Shown: one piece after another, positions 1 to 8,556 of the stretch
Layout of the letters: the number at the start of each line of letters is the position of its first letter
Position numbering within the stretch: the stretch's first letter is position 1
Assembly: GCA_043777375.1 (NCBI GenBank)
Contig: JAYWHX010000195.1
Span: forward strand, 17,000 to 80,999
Reading direction: 5' to 3'
Origin: TH-plancto1 sp043777375
GTDB lineage: Bacteria; Planctomycetota; Planctomycetia; Planctomycetales; Planctomycetaceae
Length of the DNA: 64,000 bases
Notes under the pieces: generated by a model
Seen by the model: the letters and a program-made list of their open reading frames with translations, nothing else
What the model was told of the DNA's origin: nothing
Databases searched by the model: none
Made by a program: the position numbers and the translations under genes

Positions 1-3000
1 ATGGTGTCATCCACTTCGGATTGGTCACCCACAGCTGGACCCAATCGGGACGCAGTCGCTTTTCGGCCTGGTCCAGATTGGGACCGCGAATATCCTTCGA
101 CGGATCGAGCGAGACATACGCCCGACCTCCCACTTGATGACACTTAGTACATTGCCCCTGCGTCACCATATTCCAGCCCGCAGTCAGCCGATCGTGGGGG
201 ACGCCCGCGAACGCTGCCGCATGAGCCGACTCACGCAGGTTGATGTAGTCAGCCGATTGACGTTCGTTCGTCTGGTAGGGGAACTCCGCCCCGTCGACCG
301 CTGCGAAATAGTTCGCCAGCGCCATTGCTTCGGAGTCGTCCATATTGAACTTGGGCATCCGCAAAACAGTCGTATGGCGAATTTGCTCGGGCTCTTTCAG
401 GAACTGATACAGCCACGGAGTCTGGACCTTCACCCCTTCACGCACGAGCGGAGGAGGTGAAGCCTGCCAGGCACGGTCGCGATCCCCAGCGGTTTCCTTG
501 GCAGCCAGTTGTGGCACGAGCCAGTGTGCGAATTCTCCGCCACGTCCCTTGTCACGAGACTGGAGCTTGGCCACCGGAATCGACACCGAATCGCCGGGAT
601 ACAATGTCTTCTCCCCGACGTTCAGCACATCCCAGCTGGTCACGACCAACACTTGATCCTCTGGCAACTCTTCCAGATCGGGCTCCGACTTGACGAGTCC
701 GTGGACCGACAGGAGCAGATCGCCCGACTTCGTCTTCGATGCCTTCTCCGGATCGACGACTCGAGTGGGGTTAATGTGATTCAACAGTGCCAGTGCCGAC
801 GGGTAATTTTTGGGGCCTAAGCCCGGTGCATACAGGTCTTCTGCCGCCACCGCGAATTTCACTTCCGGCATTTCCACGATGTGGCAACCGGTGCAGTTGT
901 ACTTTGTCAGCAATCGCTCACCGGCCAATCGAGCCGCCTTCGGTCCGGTTGGCTTGTAGACATAGGCGGGTGCCGGCGGATCTGCGACGAGCCCGACGAC
1001 GAACGTCGCCACCGATTCGATCTGTTGCTCCGTGAACGGGAACTTCGGCATCCGCAGACGCTCGTCCCAGCCCTTGGTCTCGGTTTTCTTGTAATCGTAG
1101 CTGCGCGGATCGCGAAGCTTTTGCCACAGGAAGCCAGGACGACCGTGGTGCATCAGACTGTCGACGTAGAAGGCAGCGGACAGGTCTGCGGGAGCTGCGT
1201 CGCCATCGTTCTTCTGACGATCGAGGGCCTCTTCAACACGCTCCAGCGTGCTGCCCCCATCGACTTCCCCGTGATGATGCAAGTACTCTTCAATGTGTTC
1301 GGGAGCAAGCTTGGCGGTGTCCTTGCGACCCCAGTCCTGAAGTGCCACGCCAATCGGGCCTGCATCTTCGAAGCCAGGAATGTCGTGGCAACCGAAGCAG
1401 CCGTACCGGCCAATCGTGCGGCGACCGATGTAAATCAGCTTCTGGCGTTCCCATTCTTCTGCCGAGAACTGGCCTCCCTTTTCGGGATGCGCCAGTTCCA
1501 GTTCATCACCCTTGATGAAATTGGAGAGCGGTTGGACTTTTCCAGAAGCATCCGCGCTGAATGCTTCATCCTTCACGGGGAATTGCTTCGTCTCGAAGAC
1601 CTTGTTGACTTCGGCTGTCGAGGGCAACGCTTTCTTGACATACAGTCGCACCAAGTCATCCAGAGGAGTCGACACTCGCGTCTGGCTGGTTATCGGCTGT
1701 GCTCCTCGCAAGAAGGAAATCGTGACCGGCTCGCCCGAGGGGAGCTTGGCAATCTCATCATTCAGGCTTTCGACGGAGCGAATGTCTGTCGAGCCGAGCT
1801 TGAGGACGATGTCGTCAATCTGCAGAGACGCTGGACCTGTCCCAGTCTCACCTTGATCGAGTCGAGTTGCAGCTGACCCGGGTAGCACTTCGGTGATCCG
1901 CACTCCGGCGTGCTTCACACCCAATACAGCGGCTTCCGCAGCGGTGAAGTCATCGTCACAGACGACCCCCAAAACGCTGCCGCCACGCTGGAACCTTGGA
2001 AATTCTGTCGGGCCCTTGGCCAGCAGGAAGGCGGCGATGTCAGCTGCGGGATCGATGTACTTGTCGCCTTCGCCCTCGGGGTTGAGGTACAGATTCGGCA
2101 TCTTGGTCCGTGCGTGGTAGGCATTCGGCTGCTTGAGCCAGCTGTACATCCACTGGAAGCCATCGACGCCCGGTTTGATCTTCTCATGAATCTTGGTGAG
2201 ATCTGGTCCGAAATCGGCATTGACGCCTTTCAGCTCGGCATCGTCGTACGAGTGACAGGCCATACAACCGCGGCGGGAGAAGAGTTGTTTACCGCGTTCG
2301 GCGCTGGGCGCGTACTCTGGCTTCGGAGCCAGCAAAGCCAGCGGCTGGGACTTGGCGTCCAAGTAGGCGGCGATCGCTTGCAGCTCGACTGGCTGAAGCA
2401 TTTCAGCCAGATGATCCATCTGGTTCGTGTTGCCGAAGAATTTCGGCATCTTGGTTGTCGGGCGGAACCGCTGGGGATTCTCTGTCCAGTAGGCGATGAA
2501 CTCGGGAGTGGACTTCTGACCGATGTGCCGTAGCGAGGGACCTGGCTTTCGCATCTGGCCAGCGACAGCTGTCGGATCGCTGGCGATCTTGGCCGCTTGT
2601 GCGGGAGTGTTTGGTTCGAGACGCAGATCCGGACCGATCGGCTTCCCGGCGTCATATCCGTTCATTTCGTGACACCCATAGCAGCCGTACTGGCTGATGA
2701 GCTGATGCCCCTCGACCACCTTGGGAGCTGAGTTGCCGAACTTCTCGCTTTGAGCCAGTTCAGTCACGCCGTGGTGGCAACGGATGCACGAGGCTTCCGC
2801 CAAGTGCTTGGGGTACATCGGCAGTTCCCAGAAGTGATTCGAGTGCCAGTGATTCTTCTCTTCCCACAGAGCCGCCTGAGCGGGGTGAGCGGGGGAGTGT
2901 TCGGCGTTCTGGAATGAGGTTCCCGAGCCGTCCCCTTCGTGGCAAATCGTGCAGCCGAACTTCTCCATCGAGTGCGGGCTACCCGCAGTCAGGAACAGAT

Positions 3001-3883
3001 CAGGGTTGGGATGCCCAGAGAACGGTTGAGCGTAAGTTCCGTGGTTGCCGTCACCTGCCGGGTAAGCCGCCACATTCCCATTTTCGTAGTCAGCAATGTT
3101 GACGTGACAGGAGCGGCAGCGGTCCACTCGGTCGACATTCGCCATCCCGAGTTGTTGCTTGAGCCCCTTCGGCCAGTCGTACTGAATCTTCAAATGGGGG
3201 TTGAAGCCGTTGATAATCGGCCACTCTTTGAATGACCTCTTGAACGACGTGAGCCAGTGTGTGGGCTTGATCAACTCCAGCTGATCCTGGTAACCCTTGC
3301 GAGCGGCTGTCAACTTTGTCAGCTCAGCCAACTCGTCATCCTGAGCCTTGGTGAGAGCTGCGAGATCGGCCTTTGCTTTCTCGTAATCCACTCGGACGAT
3401 TTCGACCTTGCGGACTAGAGCTTCAGATTCCAGTTGGATGGCATCATACTTGGCCTTCTTTTCGGCCATGATGCTGTCCGACACCGCATCGCGAACGGCG
3501 ATGTCGATGTTGGCACGAGCGACATCGCGCTCAGCGTTTTTGAACTTCGACACTGTCAAATCACGGCTCATGTCTCCCTTGAGCTGTGCCACAACGGCCT
3601 TGGCCTGATCGATCTTTTGAACCGTTTCACTTGACGCCAAGGTGGCCATTTGATTTTCGATGGCGTCGACCTGAGCCTTCAATTCTTCGGTGTCGACATC
3701 CTTGATCTCGGCGGTCAACTTGGCGACTTTAAGCTTCTCAGCTTGCCGCTGATAGTCTCGCCATTCGCGCTGTTCATCGCGCGACATCATCAGCAGCGTG
3801 GATGCGAACAACGCGAACGCACTGACGGCGAACACCTTGTGCATCGTTCCGAGATCGCGCCAATACTGATCATTCGCAGGCAT
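1..3883 (-). CDS. Giant membrane-anchored multiheme cytochrome c with PDZ-like segment (3' end outside window)
   Basis: Open frame of 1294 codons from ATG at 3883 to the left edge, with no stop, so the C-terminus is missing. Residues about 16-34 form one hydrophobic helix (membrane anchor), followed by a charged coiled-coil region to about residue 190. Eight CxxCH heme motifs are visible, with first Cys at about residues 256, 311, 366, 401, 540, 829, 997 and 1245. A PDZ-like stretch (GVRITEVLPGSAA, then DDIVLKLG) lies around residues 625-720 between heme groups. It is the last visible gene of an operon behind Rieske and two cytochrome b subunits, 68 bases after the previous stop. Inference: it is the periplasmic electron acceptor of that quinol-oxidising complex, replacing cytochrome c1. 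The family is known to carry c-type hemes on CxxCH; the PDZ role is unknown. The plus-strand frames opposite it are shadows. Confidence 0.9.
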   Translation of the reverse strand, partial: MPANDQYWRDLGTMHKVFAVSAFALFASTLLMMSRDEQREWRDYQRQAEKLKVAKLTAEIKDVDTEELKAQVDAIENQMATLASSETVQKIDQAKAVVAQLKGDMSRDLTVSKFKNAERDVARANIDIAVRDAVSDSIMAEKKAKYDAIQLESEALVRKVEIVRVDYEKAKADLAALTKAQDDELAELTKLTAARKGYQDQLELIKPTHWLTSFKRSFKEWPIINGFNPHLKIQYDWPKGLKQQLGMANVDRVDRCRSCHVNIADYENGNVAAYPAGDGNHGTYAQPFSGHPNPDLFLTAGSPHSMEKFGCTICHEGDGSGTSFQNAEHSPAHPAQAALWEEKNHWHSNHFWELPMYPKHLAEASCIRCHHGVTELAQSEKFGNSAPKVVEGHQLISQYGCYGCHEMNGYDAGKPIGPDLRLEPNTPAQAAKIASDPTAVAGQMRKPGPSLRHIGQKSTPEFIAYWTENPQRFRPTTKMPKFFGNTNQMDHLAEMLQPVELQAIAAYLDAKSQPLALLAPKPEYAPSAERGKQLFSRRGCMACHSYDDAELKGVNADFGPDLTKIHEKIKPGVDGFQWMYSWLKQPNAYHARTKMPNLYLNPEGEGDKYIDPAADIAAFLLAKGPTEFPRFQRGGSVLGVVCDDDFTAAEAAVLGVKHAGVRITEVLPGSAATRLDQGETGTGPASLQIDDIVLKLGSTDIRSVESLNDEIAKLPSGEPVTISFLRGAQPITSQTRVSTPLDDLVRLYVKKALPSTAEVNKVFETKQFPVKDEAFSADASGKVQPLSNFIKGDELELAHPEKGGQFSAEEWERQKLIYIGRRTIGRYGCFGCHDIPGFEDAGPIGVALQDWGRKDTAKLAPEHIEEYLHHHGEVDGGSTLERVEEALDRQKNDGDAAPADLSAAFYVDSLMHHGRPGFLWQKLRDPRSYDYKKTETKGWDERLRMPKFPFTEQQIESVATFVVGLVADPPAPAYVYKPTGPKAARLAGERLLTKYNCTGCHIVEMPEVKFAVAAEDLYAPGLGPKNYPSALALLNHINPTRVVDPEKASKTKSGDLLLSVHGLVKSEPDLEELPEDQVLVVTSWDVLNVGEKTLYPGDSVSIPVAKLQSRDKGRGGEFAHWLVPQLAAKETAGDRDRAWQASPPPLVREGVKVQTPWLYQFLKEPEQIRHTTVLRMPKFNMDDSEAMALANYFAAVDGAEFPYQTNERQSADYINLRESAHAAAFAGVPHDRLTAGWNMVTQGQCTKCHQVGGRAYVSLDPSKDIRGPNLDQAEKRLRPDWVQLWVTNPKWMTP

Positions 3884-3951
3884 GGGTAGTCGTCAGTCTG
3901 GATATCGAGGGTATGAAGTGGATGGTTCGAGCTGCTGCCCTCCAGAAGGCA

Positions 3952-5316
3952 TCAGATGTTAAAGAACCATTCCGGGATGGAGACGATGTACTTCAGGCTG
4001 AACGCCCACCGCAGCACCATCTTGATCGGCAAGATCGCCATGAAGAGCAGCAGGTTCGCCAGCACCATGTACCGGATCACGCCCATCCGAACGTAGAACT
4101 GACGCAGGAACGTCAGTGCCAAAACATGCGGCAAGGCCATGAAGTAACCCAGCACAGCCAGGATTCCCACGCCCTCACGCATGAAGATTGAAACACATTG
4201 CCCCAAGGTTCCGTCGCTGGAATTCACGACAGGCAGCGGCAAGCCTAAGCCTCGCACCCACACGTATTCACTCAGGTTGACGTTGTTGAGCACTTCCAGT
4301 TTATGGACATCCCAAAACTCATACAGCCCGAACATGTTCCAGTTCGGCCCCCGCACGAAGGTGCCCAAGACGATCATCCCGATCCACAGGGGCAGGAAGC
4401 CCAGCAAGAAGATAATGACTGAAAACTTCCGGTCATTGAAACAGTAATAACCGTTTCCCTTCTTGTTGAAGTCGATGTACGGAATTGCCATCAGACCCTG
4501 CAAAATCACCAGCGGCAGAACCACGCCGGCCAGCCAGGGGTCGAAGTACACCAGCATTTCCTGAAGCCCCAGGAAGTACCACGGTGCCTTCGACGGGTTG
4601 GGTGTCTTGACCGCTGATCCTGGCTCTTCCAGCGGAGCCTGCAGGAACACACCCCACACGATCAGCAGAGCAGTGACAAGTAGCATGCAGAGCATTTCGG
4701 TATAGACCAAATCTGGCCACACCAGAACCTGCTCCTTCAGTTCTTGCTCAGCCAAGGGGCGACCTTCGGCGACCCGGCGGTCATTGTCACCCGCCTTCTT
4801 GAAGTACAGCCACGTAAAGTAGCCACACAGGAACAGCATCCCGACGATCGGCACATTATCGGGCTTGCCCACAATCTGCCGGAAGTCGTAATCAGTCATA
4901 CTGAGCGCGAGAAACAGGCAGGAGGCATTGAACATGACCCAGCCGACGTTATCACGCGACAGGTACTCCCGCTTCCAGATCATCACGACAAACCCGACCA
5001 TCATCAGCCCGAAGTAAATTCGGGCGTCCGAAAACACAACATCCACCGGCGTCTTGAACCAATTGGGCAACCGGATCAGGAAGTCTTCCGGTGCCGAGTT
5101 AGCAGTCAGGTGCGTAATCGCCATCAGCATCAGGAAGGCGGCATAGAAGGCCCAGACCGTCGCTTTGGGAATATGCTGAAAGCCCAGCACTGACTCGTAA
5201 TGCCCGTCCCGCTTGAAGCTGCGCACGGCCCAGCCGATGTTCGCCAGGAACAGCAGTGTGTACAGCCAGCCAAGGCCGTGGATCACGCTATGGGTCAGAT
5301 CGGGATGCGCGTGCAT
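3952..5316 (-). CDS. Cytochrome b C-terminal (subunit IV-like) subunit with N-terminal membrane extension
   Basis: 454 residues from ATG at 5316 (an upstream TTG at 5352 would add 12 residues without domain sequence). The second half, from about residue 200, resembles cytochrome b6f subunit IV / the C-terminal half of cytochrome b. The quinol-site loop that normally reads PEWY reads APWY at residues 244-247, followed by FLGLQEM. The first 200 residues hold about five further hydrophobic helices (about 10-30, 52-70, 98-115, 123-141, 155-172), which a plain subunit IV of about 160 residues lacks. It sits 103 bases after the cytochrome b6-like gene and 68 bases before the multiheme cytochrome. 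Role inferred: quinol oxidation and proton translocation in the inner membrane as part of a Rieske/cytochrome b complex. Assignment is firm for the family; the extra helices are of unknown function. Confidence 0.88.
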   Translation of the reverse strand: MHAHPDLTHSVIHGLGWLYTLLFLANIGWAVRSFKRDGHYESVLGFQHIPKATVWAFYAAFLMLMAITHLTANSAPEDFLIRLPNWFKTPVDVVFSDARIYFGLMMVGFVVMIWKREYLSRDNVGWVMFNASCLFLALSMTDYDFRQIVGKPDNVPIVGMLFLCGYFTWLYFKKAGDNDRRVAEGRPLAEQELKEQVLVWPDLVYTEMLCMLLVTALLIVWGVFLQAPLEEPGSAVKTPNPSKAPWYFLGLQEMLVYFDPWLAGVVLPLVILQGLMAIPYIDFNKKGNGYYCFNDRKFSVIIFLLGFLPLWIGMIVLGTFVRGPNWNMFGLYEFWDVHKLEVLNNVNLSEYVWVRGLGLPLPVVNSSDGTLGQCVSIFMREGVGILAVLGYFMALPHVLALTFLRQFYVRMGVIRYMVLANLLLFMAILPIKMVLRWAFSLKYIVSIPEWFFNI

Positions 5317-5419
5317 GGGGTTCGGACTTCTCGAAACCGATCGCTGAGCCAAGCCAGCGAACGGGGATTCTCAAACACAAGTGACCACACCAAACTCTCA
5401 CTGCGAACCGGAAACTGGT

Positions 5420-6193
5420 TTACAGCGGCTGACTGATTCCACCGTCCTTGCGGACACGCCAGAAGTGAATCGCGATCAGCAGCGACACCACGACTGGGAT
5501 TGCCACGCAGTGCAGGATATAGAAGCGGTTGAGCGTCTCTTCACCCACATTTCGAGCACCCAGCAACAAGAACCGGGCATCCGACGCATTGGTAATCAGG
5601 TCGTAACCACCCACATTCAACAGTTGGAAGCCTGGCCCTTCATGGCCCAGAAACGGATGGGCGCGAGCCATGTTCGATCCCACGGTGATCGCCCAGATCG
5701 CCAGCTGATCCCACGGAAGCAAGTAGCCGGTGAACGACAACAGCAAGGTCAGAACCAACAGCAACACCCCAATGACCCAGTTGAACTCACGCGGCGGCTT
5801 GTAGCTGCCTGTGAGGAACACGCGGTACATATGGAGCCAGACAGTAATCACCATTGCATGGGCCCCCCAGCGGTGGATTTCCCGCATAATGCCCAGCGTG
5901 GTGACATCACGCAGAGCGCGAATGTCAGTGAATGCCCACTCCAGCGTGGGGCGGTAGTAGAACATCAACAGCACGCCGGTCAGCGTTTCGACCAAGAACA
6001 GGAAGAAGGTCACCCCCCCCATGCACCAGGTGTATGACAGCTCGATCCCGCCCTTCTTGGCCGAAACCGGGTGAAGGTGCAGGAAGAAGTTCGTCAGCAC
6101 AACGACTGCACGATTCCGGCGATCCGTTGGAGCCGGATGACGGAAGATGCTTCGCCAGATTTGCGAATTGCGAATTGTCTCACCGATCGACAT
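5420..6193 (-). CDS. Cytochrome b6-like N-terminal cytochrome b subunit
   Basis: 257 residues, ATG at 6193. Contains the two heme-ligating helices of the cytochrome b N-terminal half: His107 and His121 (13 residues between) and His228 and His243 (14 residues between, the b6-type spacing rather than 13). GYLLPWDQLAIWA at 156-168 is the conserved segment after helix C. It is a separate polypeptide from the C-terminal half encoded next, as in b6f-type complexes. The gene is 114 bases downstream of the Rieske gene, same strand. Role: binds the two b hemes that pass electrons across the membrane during quinol oxidation. Length fits the b6 type with a slightly longer N-terminus. Confidence 0.93.
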   Translation of the reverse strand: MSIGETIRNSQIWRSIFRHPAPTDRRNRAVVVLTNFFLHLHPVSAKKGGIELSYTWCMGGVTFFLFLVETLTGVLLMFYYRPTLEWAFTDIRALRDVTTLGIMREIHRWGAHAMVITVWLHMYRVFLTGSYKPPREFNWVIGVLLLVLTLLLSFTGYLLPWDQLAIWAITVGSNMARAHPFLGHEGPGFQLLNVGGYDLITNASDARFLLLGARNVGEETLNRFYILHCVAIPVVVSLLIAIHFWRVRKDGGISQPL

Positions 6194-6307
6194 GCGAAAA
6201 TCCCAAGCTGTCGGTCACGAATCACACGGCCAAAAAATCTCAGTTCCGTCAGTACACACAAACCTCGGAGAGCCACCTGACGGGGGTGCACACCAGAATC
6301 ACGCCCT

Positions 6308-7402
6308 TTAGCCAACCTTCACGAACGACTTTGGATCATTCCATTGGCCCAACTCTTCCTGAAACTTCACGCTCTTGTCGACTTCCAGCGTGCCATCAGC
6401 CCCGAGAACCAAACCGACTCGTTCCAGGGGACGAGGAGCAGGCCCCTCAAAGTTGACGCCATTGATGTAGAAGCCGGAGCCATGACACGGGCACTTGAAC
6501 TTCTGCTCCGCATCGAGCCAGCTCGGCGTACACCCCAGATGAGTACACACCGACAACAAGGCATAGATCACATTTTGGCCGTCATATCCATCCGTATGGA
6601 CAATCCACACTGCGCGGGACGCCTTGAATTTCTCGGAAACAGTTCCCAATGGGTAGTCGCCGATCGACCCCACCTTGAACTTGCTCGGCAACTCCAGCAC
6701 CGTGTTCGGCATCATGAAGCGGGCAATTCCCAAACCCCAGAGACCAGCAATCGCACTGAGCAATGTCCACGCCATGTAATACGGCACACAGAGAGCCGCA
6801 AACAGCGCCCCAGGAAATGACCGGCGAGGCAACTCCTGCTTCTTTGAACCAGCCGCCGCAGCCTTGGCGGGTAACTTTGGCTTCGCGGGCACAGCTGACG
6901 GAGCAGCGACAGCTCCCGTATCAACTTGCGCGGCACTCGCCCGCATGGCCTTGATCATCTCAGCTGGAGATTTACCCGCAGCGACCGGAGCCGCCACAGC
7001 TTGGGCCGCAGTCGCTGCGACGTTGGCCGCAGTGGGAACATTGGCCGCAGCGGGAGCCGCCCCCTTGGCCCGAATCGCCGCCATGATGTCGGCGGAACCC
7101 TTCGGCTTTGCGACCGCAGGAGGAGAACCAGCTGCAGCCACAGGAGCTGGAGTCGCAGGCGGGGTAACTGGAGTTGCACCCTTCGCCCGAATGGCCGCCA
7201 TGATGTCCGAGGTCCCCTTTGGCTTGGCCGCTGGAGCCGCAGAAACCACGGGGGCCGCAGCTGCAGCGACCACCGGAGGCGCGGCCTCTGCGGGAGCCTC
7301 AGCCGCCGGGGGAGCAGCCGGGATTGGCGCAGCAGTGGCATCCACGGGCTTCTTGCGAAGCATCGCCATGATGTCTGCAGTTGATGGTTTCTTGTCTGTC
7401 AT
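6308..7402 (-). CDS. Rieske 2Fe-2S protein with repetitive Ala/Pro-rich N-terminus
   Basis: 364 residues from ATG at 7402; the frame is open 31 codons further but that part (MRFRAFGG...) has no family character. The C-terminal Rieske domain has both cluster motifs, CTHLGC at 286-291 and CPCHGSGF at 304-311. A membrane helix lies at about 196-228. The first 185 residues are unusual: four copies of a short amphipathic motif, STADIMAMLRK (7-17), TSDIMAAIRAK (64-74), SADIMAAIRAK (103-113) and PAEMIKAMRAS (146-156), are joined by Ala/Pro linkers. Because it precedes the helix, this part probably faces the cytoplasm. First gene of the bc-type operon; no credible gene lies directly upstream. Role: carries electrons from quinol to the cytochrome c subunit. 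The N-terminal repeats have no assigned function. Confidence 0.93.
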   Translation of the reverse strand: MTDKKPSTADIMAMLRKKPVDATAAPIPAAPPAAEAPAEAAPPVVAAAAAPVVSAAPAAKPKGTSDIMAAIRAKGATPVTPPATPAPVAAAGSPPAVAKPKGSADIMAAIRAKGAAPAAANVPTAANVAATAAQAVAAPVAAGKSPAEMIKAMRASAAQVDTGAVAAPSAVPAKPKLPAKAAAAGSKKQELPRRSFPGALFAALCVPYYMAWTLLSAIAGLWGLGIARFMMPNTVLELPSKFKVGSIGDYPLGTVSEKFKASRAVWIVHTDGYDGQNVIYALLSVCTHLGCTPSWLDAEQKFKCPCHGSGFYINGVNFEGPAPRPLERVGLVLGADGTLEVDKSVKFQEELGQWNDPKSFVKVG

Positions 7403-7853
7403 GGTGTCACGACGGCATGATGTCTGGCTGGCCAAATGCCCAGCCGGGCAGCGCAGGTACTCGCAAAGCAGCCCGCCGAACGCACGGAACCTCAAACGGA
7501 ATCGCCCGAGGCTGTGGAGATCGGTTGGATGATCGCAGGTGAACCGGAGTGAGACAACTAAAGCCTCAAGCCACCCCGAGGATTCTCACACTCAGGAAGC
7601 CATTCGGCCTTGAGCTATGCAGCCACTGGGTTTACGTCTGTCATAAACTCTAGACCCGAAACAGCACAGCGTGCCTGTGTGGCTCGATTTCTCGGCAGCG
7701 GGATGATCGCATCAGTCCAGCCCCAGCTGTTTTCTCAGAGTTCAGACTTCGAATTTCGAGTCACGCCCCGGCCCCAAGCCTGTGTTCGGCCCCAGTCTCG
7801 TGGAAAAACACTGAACCAAACACGACCACGACCGCTCCGTGAACCAAGCCAAC
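7403..7853. other. Intergenic region upstream of the bc-type operon
   Basis: About 450 bases between the Rieske start and the end of the RraB-like gene, both read on the minus strand. It should hold the promoter of the respiratory operon, but I see no convincing -35/-10 pair or operator. The short open frames here have no coding character. Confidence 0.5.
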
Positions 7854-8255
7854 CTAAAACTCCTCGTCATCCTGCATCACACCCCAACCGTCCGCATCAC
7901 CGCCGCATTCGCGGGCGATCTCGCCCAGCTCGAGCTCGACTCGCGTGATCTCTTCGTGGGTCGGAACCATCGTGACCAAGCATATCACATCAAAGCCCTC
8001 GCCGATGGATTCGTCAATTTCTCCGAACTCGTCCTCCTCGGCGTCCTCCATCAATTCGGCGTTGTTGTACAACTCCACATCGATCTTCATCTCGGTCATG
8101 CGGCGACTCATCTCCAGAGCCGACGCCTCATCCGGGAACAGGTGGCAGAACTCAATCTCGTGTTCCTGAGTCAAATCCATCCCGGCGTCCGCCATCGATT
8201 GCAGAACCCCTCCGTTTGCGTCTTTGGGAAATTGCATGGGTCCACCGTGTTCCAT
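7854..8255 (-). CDS. RraB-like protein (regulator of ribonuclease E family)
   Basis: 133 residues from ATG at 8255; a second in-frame ATG at 8237 would give 127. The sequence follows the RraB family layout: DANGGVLQSMADAGMDL near the start, then EFCHLFPDEASALEM, a central acidic segment, and GEIARECGGDADGWG near the C-terminus. Known members (Escherichia coli RraB) bind RNase E and modulate its activity; that this protein does so is inferred. It is highly acidic. Transcribed toward the bc-type operon with about 450 bases between, so probably its own unit, divergent from the MFS gene on the other side. Confidence 0.75.
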   Translation of the reverse strand: MEHGGPMQFPKDANGGVLQSMADAGMDLTQEHEIEFCHLFPDEASALEMSRRMTEMKIDVELYNNAELMEDAEEDEFGEIDESIGEGFDVICLVTMVPTHEEITRVELELGEIARECGGDADGWGVMQDDEEF

Positions 8256-8556
8256 CGAGAGTGTTCGTCTTTCCAGCAGCCGGGCAAGGCCGCCACATTT
8301 CGCAGAATAGCGGGCGATTTCATGGAAACAACACTTCTCCCGGATTTTTCGACCGCTGGCGAGCGTCCGGTGCGAGTCAAATGGCCCCCTTCCCCAATTT
8401 CTCGCGCTGATAAAAATTCAGAGCTTACGCCGTCCCGCTCGCCAATGCAGTGGACGCTCGCCCCCACTCGATTGCAGGGCACCCTGTCTTTCGCAGACAC
8501 TCACCAATTCTTCGCGGCCCCAGCTGCGAGGTCTTGACCCATCCCTGCTTTTCCGT
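8256..8556. other. Divergent intergenic region, no gene seen
   Basis: About 300 bases between the divergently transcribed RraB-like and MFS genes. Promoters for both must lie here but none can be assigned by eye. It contains GGCGAGCGTCCGG near 8348, a short string that recurs at 17242 and, inverted, near 58128. Confidence 0.4.

Noticed and set aside
134..3889. Many plus-strand open frames, up to 331 codons (881-1876)
   Set aside because: They lie opposite the multiheme cytochrome frame, which has eight CxxCH motifs and no stop over 1294 codons. The plus-strand frames have no recognisable domains.
6864..7532. 222-codon plus-strand frame rich in Ala and Gly
   Set aside because: Mirror image of the Ala/Pro-rich Rieske N-terminus on the other strand; low complexity explains the lack of stops.
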